Source: Alphaproteobacteria bacterium
GTDB taxonomy: Bacteria; Pseudomonadota; Alphaproteobacteria; Puniceispirillales; Marisalimonadaceae
Length of the DNA: 5,046 nucleotides
Direction of reading: 5' to 3'
Assembly (NCBI GenBank): GCA_016777645.1
Contig: JADHRC010000113.1
Span: forward strand, 1 to 5,046
Under the pieces are notes generated by a model. It was not told the origin of the DNA and did no database searches. It saw nothing but the letters and a program-made list of their open reading frames with translations. Numbering within the stretch: the stretch's first letter is position 1; every line of letters starts with the position of its first letter. Below, piece by piece: positions 1 through 5,046 of the stretch. Position numbers and translations under genes: made by a program.

Positions 1-660
1 TTGATTTCAAAAACAATAAATCTGACGAAGAGTTTGAAAAATTATTGGAATAAAATAAAAGATTTTTTTTTAATTGTTTTACTTTTTGTTCTTTTACTAC
101 CTTTGCCTAATCAGGTATTTTCTGAGGAATTAGAAAAGAGTAATCAATTAATCGAAGAAATGATTATTAAATCAAAAAAACATGCAATAGAGACACTCGA
201 ACTAAATAAAGAAGAACGTTCCGAAAAAATCACTCCTTTAATTCGACAATATGTAAATCTAGATTTTATGGCAAGAGCCACAACTGGTAGTTTTTGGTCA
301 AAGGCTAATGATGAGCAACAACTAAGATATAAAGACGCTTTACTTCACCAAATAGTCAATACAGTTGAAGAACATTTAAATACCCTTGCAACATTAACTT
401 ACACCCCTTTAAATTCAGAATTTAGAGGTAAAAAAATTATTTATATAAGAGGTAAAATTGAAGACAAAAGTAAAAATAATCCACCTATTAACTTGTTATG
501 GAAATTAGCAAAAAGCCAAAATGAAACAATGAGTATTATTGACTTGGAAATAGAAGGTATATCATTAGTGACTTCACATAAATCCGAGGTAATGTCAATT
601 CTTAGAAAAAATAAAGGTGATTTTGATTATTTGATCGAAAGGCTTAATATAAAAAAATAA
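1..660 (+). CDS. mlaC: MlaC-type periplasmic phospholipid-binding protein (5' end uncertain)
   Basis: Probable soluble periplasmic carrier of the Mla system, which shuttles phospholipids between the outer-membrane MlaA complex and the inner-membrane MlaFEDB ABC transporter. In the frame read from position 1, residues 21-41 form a hydrophobic signal peptide with likely cleavage near VFS/EE (residues 39-43). The mature part has the family's helical region with the pattern MARATTGSFW (90-99) and an acidic/Gln helix, and ends with the typical IEGISLVTSHKSEV segment (184-197) and a C-terminal D-x-LIERL helix. The 219-residue length fits (E. coli MlaC is about 211). The start is unresolved: the frame opens with TTG at base 1 and has no ATG before residue 54. 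A TTG at 34 would leave a shorter, more usual signal peptide, or the gene may begin upstream of the window. Other mla genes, if linked, lie to the left and are not visible. Family call fairly sure; residue-level function inferred. Confidence 0.85.
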   Translation: MISKTINLTKSLKNYWNKIKDFFLIVLLFVLLLPLPNQVFSEELEKSNQLIEEMIIKSKKHAIETLELNKEERSEKITPLIRQYVNLDFMARATTGSFWSKANDEQQLRYKDALLHQIVNTVEEHLNTLATLTYTPLNSEFRGKKIIYIRGKIEDKSKNNPPINLLWKLAKSQNETMSIIDLEIEGISLVTSHKSEVMSILRKNKGDFDYLIERLNIKK

Positions 661-661
661 T

Positions 662-2341
662 CTACCTTGAAATAGGTTTGTATTTCATTCTTTTAGGATT
701 TAATGCATCTTCACCTAATCTTCTTTTTTTGTCATTTTCATAATCTTGGTAATTTCCCTCAAACCACTCAACATGACTTTCTCCTTCAAATGCTAGTATG
801 TGAGTTGCCAGTTTATTCAAAAACCATCTATCGTGAGAAATAACAACTACACATCCTGAAAAATCTAATATCGCTTCTTCCAAAGCTCTAAGAGTATCTA
901 CATCTAGATCATTCGTTGGTTCATCAAGTAATAAAACATTGCCTGGTGTTTTCAAAGTTCTGGCTAGATGAACCCTATTTCTTTCACCTCCAGATAATTG
1001 GCTAACTATTTTTTGCTGGTCTCCCCCCTTGAAATTAAATTGTCCAACATATGCCCTACTTTGAATCGTTTTTTTACCTATTTGAATTTCATCAAGTCCA
1101 TCACAAATGGATTCCCAAACATTCTTTTCAGGCTTTAAAACATCTCTAGATTGATCTACATAATTTAAACTAACTGTTTCACCAATTATTATGTTTCCAG
1201 CATCAGGTTTTTCCTCTTGCGTAATCAGCCTAAATAAAGTTGTTTTTCCAGCACCATTTGCACCAATTACGCCTATTATTCCCCCAGGTGGAAGTTTAAA
1301 AGATAGATTATCTATTAATAATTTTTCTCCATAAGACTTACTTACTTTATCAAAGCTAATGACCTCGTTCCCTAATCTTGGAGCAGGAGGTATGACTAGA
1401 TTTCCAAGATTAATTTCTTTTTTCTGTTCTCTTGCAACAAGTTCTTCATAAGAAGATATTCTTGCCTTAGATTTTGCTTGTCGAGCACGTGGTGCTGATT
1501 TGATCCATTCTAATTCTTCACTTAGCTTCCTTTTTCGTGCTTCTTCAATTTTACCTTCTAATTCTAGTCTTTTCTGTTTTTGTTCTAACCAACCTGAATA
1601 ATTTCCTTTGTAAGGAATTCCCTCACCTCTATCTAATTCCAAAATCCATCCAGCAACCTCATCTAAAAAATATCTATCATGAGTAATGGTGACCACAGTT
1701 CCCGGAAAATCATGAAGAAATCGTTGTAACCAAGCTACTGACAAGGCATCCAAATGGTTTGTCGGTTCGTCTAACAATAGAAAATCTGGATTTGATAAAA
1801 GTAACTTAGCTAATGCAACCCTTCTCTTCTCGCCACCTGATAAATGATCTATTTTTGCATGTGCTGGTGGTAGACTCAAAGCATCCATTGCTATTTCAGC
1901 TTTTCTTTCTAAATCCCAAGCATCCATATTATCAATCATTTCTTGAAGTTCTGCTTGTTTTAAAATTGTTTCATTCATCTCATCTTCAGTTAAATCTTCT
2001 GAAAACTTAAGTGAAATAGTATTAAAGTCATCAACAAGTTTTTTAGCTTTTGACATTCCTTCCATTACATTATCATAAACATTTAGTTCTTGATTAAGTT
2101 CTGGCTCTTGTGCGAGGTACCCAACATTAATTCCATCAGTAAGTTTAGCTTCTCCATTATAGTCCTTATCTATACCAGCCATTATTTTAAGTAATGTTGA
2201 TTTACCAGCACCGTTACCACCCAAAACACCTATCTTAGCACCAGGTAAAAAAGATAAACTTATATCCTTAATAACCTGCTTGCCTCCTGGATAAACTTTA
2301 TTTAATTTATACATCGAGAAAATATATTGTGGATTATTCAT
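662..2341 (-). CDS. ettA: Energy-dependent translational throttle protein EttA (ABC-F ATPase)
   Basis: Cytoplasmic ABC-F protein that binds the ribosomal E site and restrains entry into elongation when ATP/ADP is low; it is not a transporter and has no membrane segments. The 559 residues align with E. coli EttA (555) end to end. First ABC domain: Walker A GGNGAGKST (41-49), an arm insertion about 95-140, signature LSGGE (167-171), Walker B with catalytic E192 in LLLDEPTNHLD, H-loop H221. The linker that contacts P-site tRNA is the charged helical stretch about 245-307. Second ABC domain: Walker A GANGAGKTT (360-368), signature LSGGE (449-453), catalytic E474 in LLLDEPTNDLD, H-loop H503. The tail ALNPKRMKYKPI is characteristic of EttA within the ABC-F group. 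The ATG start matches the E. coli N-terminus and is preceded by AAGGTG. All catalytic motifs are intact. Transcribed alone, facing mlaC. Confidence 0.96.
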   Translation of the reverse strand: MNNPQYIFSMYKLNKVYPGGKQVIKDISLSFLPGAKIGVLGGNGAGKSTLLKIMAGIDKDYNGEAKLTDGINVGYLAQEPELNQELNVYDNVMEGMSKAKKLVDDFNTISLKFSEDLTEDEMNETILKQAELQEMIDNMDAWDLERKAEIAMDALSLPPAHAKIDHLSGGEKRRVALAKLLLSNPDFLLLDEPTNHLDALSVAWLQRFLHDFPGTVVTITHDRYFLDEVAGWILELDRGEGIPYKGNYSGWLEQKQKRLELEGKIEEARKRKLSEELEWIKSAPRARQAKSKARISSYEELVAREQKKEINLGNLVIPPAPRLGNEVISFDKVSKSYGEKLLIDNLSFKLPPGGIIGVIGANGAGKTTLFRLITQEEKPDAGNIIIGETVSLNYVDQSRDVLKPEKNVWESICDGLDEIQIGKKTIQSRAYVGQFNFKGGDQQKIVSQLSGGERNRVHLARTLKTPGNVLLLDEPTNDLDVDTLRALEEAILDFSGCVVVISHDRWFLNKLATHILAFEGESHVEWFEGNYQDYENDKKRRLGEDALNPKRMKYKPISR

Positions 2342-2345
2342 AATG

Positions 2346-2351
2346 CACCTT
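2346..2351 (-). promoter_or_regulatory. Ribosome binding site of ettA
   Basis: On the minus strand AAGGTG ends four bases before the ettA ATG (six bases counted from the AAGG core). It pairs with the 16S rRNA tail and supports the chosen start at 2341 over the internal Met at residue 10. It is one of only two clear Shine-Dalgarno matches seen before starts in this window. Confidence 0.7.
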
Positions 2352-2397
2352 TATTTATTGAATTTACTGTTTTATTGAGAATAAAAAAAATAATACT

Positions 2398-2426
2398 TTT
2401 TCATTTTAGGTTTATGTTTATATAAT
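2398..2426 (+). promoter_or_regulatory. Predicted sigma-70 type promoter of the YggT-like gene
   Basis: A perfect -10 hexamer TATAAT (2421-2426) lies 17 bp downstream of TTTTCA (2398-2403), which matches four of six bases of TTGACA. Seven bases past the -10 is position 2433, the A of the predicted ATG, so the transcript would have little or no leader. A second TATAAT follows directly (2427-2432) and touches the ATG. The AT-rich background makes chance -10 matches common; the correct spacing and the perfect hexamer are what raise this above noise. Confidence 0.45.
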
Positions 2427-2432
2427 TATAAT

Positions 2433-2807
2433 ATGATTAACTCATTTCCTATTTGGCTTGTTATATTAGACTCATTATTAGGTTTACTAATGATAATTTT
2501 AAGCCTTAAGTTTTTTCTAAATCTTTTCATTAACGAGGATAGTAAATTAATTTTTTTTCGTATGTTTGATAAAGTAACATCACCCTTTTTAAATGCAACT
2601 TCTAAAATAACACCTAACTTCATTGTTCAACCATTAAAACCACTTTATCTTGCTTGGTTAATTTTAATGATTAGAATTTATCTTCTTCCAACGTTAATTG
2701 GATATTCATACTTAGGTAAATTTGCTTTTGTTTTTGAAAAAAATGTAGTTTCAAAAATTAATGAAATATCTTTGAATTTAGCTCTTTATCTAAATTATGG
2801 TATTTAG
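2433..2807 (+). CDS. YggT-like small integral membrane protein
   Basis: A 124-residue hydrophobic protein, most likely of the YggT family or a close relative. YggT-type inner-membrane proteins lack a settled molecular function; some are linked to osmotic stress or cell-division clusters. Visible: a first membrane segment about 7-32; a short loop with FRMFDKVTSPFLNATSKITP (42-61), resembling the YggT pattern in which a conserved T-[DES]-P-x-L precedes a second helix; a second membrane segment about 68-90; and a weaker amphipathic or hydrophobic tail after 108. The ATG has no Shine-Dalgarno sequence, but a promoter-like sequence sits directly before it. The stop codon overlaps the aldolase stop codon on the other strand. 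Membrane nature is clear; the family name is tentative, and it could be a lineage-specific uncharacterised membrane protein. Confidence 0.7.
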   Translation: MINSFPIWLVILDSLLGLLMIILSLKFFLNLFINEDSKLIFFRMFDKVTSPFLNATSKITPNFIVQPLKPLYLAWLILMIRIYLLPTLIGYSYLGKFAFVFEKNVVSKINEISLNLALYLNYGI

Positions 2808-3874
2808 TTTTTAGAACAAAAACTCTTAATTCTTTTTATTAATTCATCTATTTCAAAAATCTCAGTTTCAAAAGAAGTCACAAACCTTACTATTAATTTA
2901 TTTTCATTTTCCATACCCCATAAATTTGATATTATATTTAACTTAATCATATCTTCATAAGTCTTATTAGAAATTTTAAAAAAAACTTCATTAGCTTGGG
3001 TTGGGTATACAAGTTTAAATTCTTTGAATTCAGAAAGTCTATCACTAAGATATTTTGCAGTATTATTTGCTTTTTCTGCTAGAATCAACCACAAACCATC
3101 TTGGAACCATGCATTAAGTTGCGAAGAGATAAATCTAGTTTTTGCTATTACGTGTCCTGTTTGCTTTACCAATTTTTTTGCCTCTATTGCGAGATCTTTG
3201 TTAAAAAAAATAATAACTTCAGCAGCCATGGCACCATTTTTTGTTGCACCTAAAGATAAACAATCAACACCTACTTTCCATGTCATTTGTGCTGGAGATA
3301 GAGGTGACTGACAAACTAAAGCATTTGAAAATCTGGCACCATCCATATGAAGATATAGATTATTTTTTTTACAAATATTACTAATATCTTTTATTTCTTT
3401 TTGAGAATAAGCGGTTCCGTTTTCAGCAAGTTGAGTGATTGATATACCACTAATTTGAGAGTATTGTTTTCCTTTAAAATTGACTTCTTGTATTTTTTTA
3501 TTTAAATCTTCCGCGTTTATTCTTCCTGAACTATTAGAAATAGTTAACAATTTCCCTCCACATGAAAAAAACTCTGGGGCCCCTCCTTCGTCCTTATTTA
3601 TATGAGATTCTATATGACATAGAACACTTCCATAGGAACGTAAAAAGGATGACAAAGCAAGAGAATTAGATGCAGTTCCTGACATCATAGGCAATATTTC
3701 TATATCTTCTTTTTCAAATATTTTTGAAATATTTTTTTTACATTCAATAGTAAAAATATCATTCCCGTATGGAAGTGTTTTCTCTTTAGAAGCCAAAGCT
3801 ATTGCACTTAATATCTTGGGATGTATTCCTGATACTGTATCTGTTCCAAGAAGAATTTTATTATTTTTATTCAT
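2804..3874 (-). CDS. ltaE: Low-specificity L-threonine aldolase (PLP-dependent)
   Basis: Cytoplasmic fold-type I PLP enzyme that splits L-threonine and L-allo-threonine to glycine and acetaldehyde, and often other beta-hydroxy amino acids; it feeds glycine and one-carbon metabolism. The 356 residues cover the whole family. Expected active-site elements are present: TDTVSG near the N-terminus (11-16), SGTASNSLAL (65-74) in the PLP-phosphate region, H91 in SHINKDEGGAPEF (equivalent by eye to E. coli H83), HMDGAR (176-181) with D178 for the pyridine nitrogen and R181, the Schiff-base lysine K212 in GATKNG, and R330 in LIVRFVT. ITQLAENGTAYS (146-157), where E. coli has NTHNGKVLP, places it in the Pseudomonas/alphaproteobacterial subgroup that includes phenylserine aldolases, so the natural substrate is less certain. 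ATG start without a clear Shine-Dalgarno, 11 bp after the DUF6476-like stop, probably co-transcribed and translationally coupled. Confidence 0.92.
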   Translation of the reverse strand: MNKNNKILLGTDTVSGIHPKILSAIALASKEKTLPYGNDIFTIECKKNISKIFEKEDIEILPMMSGTASNSLALSSFLRSYGSVLCHIESHINKDEGGAPEFFSCGGKLLTISNSSGRINAEDLNKKIQEVNFKGKQYSQISGISITQLAENGTAYSQKEIKDISNICKKNNLYLHMDGARFSNALVCQSPLSPAQMTWKVGVDCLSLGATKNGAMAAEVIIFFNKDLAIEAKKLVKQTGHVIAKTRFISSQLNAWFQDGLWLILAEKANNTAKYLSDRLSEFKEFKLVYPTQANEVFFKISNKTYEDMIKLNIISNLWGMENENKLIVRFVTSFETEIFEIDELIKRIKSFCSKN

Positions 3875-3885
3875 TATAAGAACTA

Positions 3886-4284
3886 TTACTTATTTTTGTT
3901 TCCAAAATCTTTTCCTATTTTAAGGGTAATGATAGATTTAACTTCTTTTTTTTCAGTATTTAGTATCACTAAAACATTATTACCCTGATAGAGATACCTC
4001 AACAATATTTCATTATTTTCACCTAATGAAGATGAGATTAATTGAGAGCCCTTAGGTTGAAAAAAGTCAAATTCACTAAATTGAAGATCATCAGAGACTA
4101 GAAAACTCTTGTCTTTTATTTTATTTTTTTCAAGATTATTATAACTTTTTGCTAATCCCCAAAATAAAAAAAATAATCCCAATATAATAAGAATACCTAA
4201 AGTAATAGCAATTATTTTTAGAAGTTTTATATTGGAACTTAATTTAGATGTATTTACTGGTTTCAAATCAGAGATTTTAGACAT
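3886..4284 (-). CDS. Small membrane-anchored protein, DUF6476-like
   Basis: A 132-residue protein: a short Lys-rich cytoplasmic N-terminus (1-20), one strong membrane helix (about 21-44), then a likely periplasmic domain. The C-terminal half has a beta-like pattern, PKGSQLISSSLGENNEILLRY (77-97) followed by NNVLVILNTEKKEVKSIITL (102-121). This is the usual appearance of alphaproteobacterial DUF6476 proteins, which I recall lying next to RluD-type genes; function unknown. The reading frame stays open up to 4476, but the start is placed at 4284. AGGA lies six bases before that ATG, the protein then begins in the usual way for the family, and a longer form would run about 190 bp into the conserved S4 domain of rluD. 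Likely first gene of a two-gene transcript with the aldolase. The family assignment rests on shape, weak pattern and neighbourhood. Confidence 0.72.
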   Translation of the reverse strand: MSKISDLKPVNTSKLSSNIKLLKIIAITLGILIILGLFFLFWGLAKSYNNLEKNKIKDKSFLVSDDLQFSEFDFFQPKGSQLISSSLGENNEILLRYLYQGNNVLVILNTEKKEVKSIITLKIGKDFGNKNK

Positions 4285-5046
4285 GACAAATCCTATAAAA
4301 ATTTCCCTTGCTTTTAAAGACTTTGATATACCATCATTACGCTTAGATACATGGGTTACAGAAGCTATTAAAGAAAGTACATTAGCAAAACAAGTATTAA
4401 ATAAAAATAATTTTTCATTATCAAGAAACAGAATTAAAAACCTTATTGAAGAAGAAAACGTATATATTGATGGCATTATTATAAAAGATCCATCCTATAA
4501 AGTAAAAAATAACAATATAATTACTCTTTTGTTACCAGAGCCAATCAACCCCGCGCCTCTACCAGAAAAAATTAGTTTAGATATACTTTTTGAAGATAAT
4601 CATCTGATCATATTAAATAAAAAAGCAGGAATGGTTGTTCATCCCGCCCCCGGTTCACCAAATAAAACATTAGTAAATGCTTTGCTTTATCACTGTGGTC
4701 AAAGCCTAGCGGGTATTGGTGGTGTGAGAAGACCTGGGATAGTTCATAGATTAGATAAGAATACTAGCGGTGTTATGGTTGTTGCTAAAACAGAAATAGC
4801 TCATAAATCTTTATGTAATACTTTTAGTAATCATGACATTGATAGAAGATATAACGCAATTGTTTGGGGACAGCCTTCAGATGAAGGCCTTATAGAGAAG
4901 CCAATTGGACGCTCAACTTTGAATAGAAAAAAAATGGCTATTTCCTCTAAAGGCAAACTAGCAATAACAAAATGGAAAATATTAGACATCTACCCACCCT
5001 ACGCAAGCTTGATAGAGTGTAAACTTGAAACAGGTAGAACTCACCA
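4283..5046 (+). CDS. rluD: RluD-type 23S rRNA pseudouridine synthase (3' end cut by window)
   Basis: RluA-family enzyme; the RluD branch converts uridines 1911, 1915 and 1917 of 23S rRNA helix 69 to pseudouridine. The first 254 residues are present, open to the window edge with no stop. An S4 RNA-binding domain occupies about 17-80 (LRLDTWV, then SLSRNRIKNLIEEENVYIDG). The catalytic domain follows: IILNKKAGMVVHPAPG (109-124), NALLYH (132-137), and the signature GIVHRLDKNTSGVMVVAK (152-169) with catalytic D158. Then come RRYNAIVWG (188-196) and LETGRTH (248-254), where the conserved GRTHQIRVH motif is interrupted by the window end. The N-terminus lines up with E. coli RluD, supporting ATG at 4283; no further Met occurs before residue 117 and no strong Shine-Dalgarno is visible. 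The S4 domain has about 14 extra residues relative to E. coli. RluD rather than RluC is favoured by overall resemblance and the DUF6476 neighbour, not proven. Confidence 0.93.
   Translation, partial: MTNPIKISLAFKDFDIPSLRLDTWVTEAIKESTLAKQVLNKNNFSLSRNRIKNLIEEENVYIDGIIIKDPSYKVKNNNIITLLLPEPINPAPLPEKISLDILFEDNHLIILNKKAGMVVHPAPGSPNKTLVNALLYHCGQSLAGIGGVRRPGIVHRLDKNTSGVMVVAKTEIAHKSLCNTFSNHDIDRRYNAIVWGQPSDEGLIEKPIGRSTLNRKKMAISSKGKLAITKWKILDIYPPYASLIECKLETGRTH
4291..4294 (-). promoter_or_regulatory. Ribosome binding site of the DUF6476-like gene
   Basis: AGGA on the minus strand, six bases before the ATG at 4284. It decides the start of the DUF6476-like protein against the longer open frame. It lies within the first codons of the opposing rluD-type gene, so the initiation signals of the two genes interpenetrate. 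Confidence 0.55.

Larger units (their letters stand above)
2342..2432. other. Divergent intergenic spacer between ettA and the YggT-like gene
   Basis: This 91-bp, extremely AT-rich spacer is the only true intergenic region in the window and must hold control signals for both flanking genes unless these lie inside coding sequence. It contains the ettA ribosome binding site at its left end, an A-run (about 2384-2391), and a perfect palindrome TATAATTATA at 2421-2430 that places a TATAAT hexamer on each strand. I found no good -35 element for the minus-strand copy, so where ettA transcription begins is unresolved. Confidence 0.6.

Noticed and set aside
664..677. ACCT-TGAAAT-AGGT inverted repeat after mlaC as a terminator
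   Set aside because: The stem is only four base pairs, has no strong U tract, and lies within the ettA 3' coding end.
1813..2010. 65-codon plus-strand open frame opposite ettA
   Set aside because: Lies fully antisense to conserved ettA coding sequence and has no protein-like features beyond composition mirrored from ettA.
2426..2623. 65-codon minus-strand open frame opposite the YggT-like gene
   Set aside because: Overlaps the membrane protein, which has the more credible composition, a promoter and a longer frame.
3024..3311. 95-codon plus-strand open frame opposite the threonine aldolase
   Set aside because: Antisense shadow of the region carrying the PLP lysine and other conserved residues.
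3554..3588. GGGGCCCC palindrome and two Shine-Dalgarno-like stretches (AAGGAGGG, GGAGGG, minus strand) inside the aldolase gene
   Set aside because: All are explained by codons for the conserved Glu-Gly-Gly-Ala-Pro and Cys-Gly-Gly residues; the only nearby ATG opens a nine-codon frame at poor spacing.
4285..4476. N-terminal extension of the minus-strand DUF6476-like frame to an ATG at 4476
   Set aside because: It would be antisense to the conserved rluD S4 domain, the extension resembles no protein, and a Shine-Dalgarno supports the internal ATG at 4284.
1..5046. Defence system, mobile element, CRISPR array or RNA gene
   Set aside because: Nearly all of the sequence is accounted for by six recognisable housekeeping-type genes; I saw no direct repeats, transposase motifs or tRNA/rRNA sequence.

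Overview
This is an AT-rich (by eye roughly 30% GC), very compact stretch of bacterial chromosome. Protein resemblances point to an alphaproteobacterium. The main clues are a single-pass membrane protein of DUF6476 type beside an RluD-type pseudouridine synthase, a YggT-like protein, and a threonine aldolase of the Pseudomonas/alphaproteobacterial subgroup. High AT, tiny intergenic gaps and overlapping gene ends suggest a streamlined, possibly marine free-living lineage (SAR11-like, HIMB59-like or AEGEAN-169-like). That placement is inference and the exact clade cannot be fixed here.

Layout: an MlaC-type periplasmic phospholipid carrier runs forward from the left edge to 660. It converges, with one base between the stop codons, on ettA, the ribosome-associated ABC-F ATPase (2341 back to 662). 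A 91-bp spacer (2342-2432), the only real intergenic region, separates ettA from a divergently transcribed YggT-like membrane protein (2433-2807). That gene ends tail-to-tail, with a 4-bp overlap, against a low-specificity L-threonine aldolase (3874 back to 2804). Upstream of the aldolase, 11 bp away on the same strand, is a small membrane-anchored protein resembling DUF6476 (4284 back to 3886). Its start codon overlaps, inside a single CATG, the start codon of a forward rluD-type gene that runs off the right edge.

The genes do not form one pathway. They are housekeeping functions: outer-membrane lipid homeostasis (mlaC), control of translation under low energy (ettA), membrane biology (YggT-like), glycine/threonine metabolism (aldolase) and 23S rRNA modification (rluD). 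The aldolase and the DUF6476-like gene probably share a transcript. I see no mobile element, CRISPR array, RNA gene, phage gene or defence system, and no convincing hairpin-plus-U-tract terminator.

The most notable features concern architecture rather than gene content: the shared CATG start of two divergent genes, a well-spaced promoter whose predicted start site falls on the YggT-like ATG (a possible leaderless mRNA), and two convergent junctions with no room for terminators.
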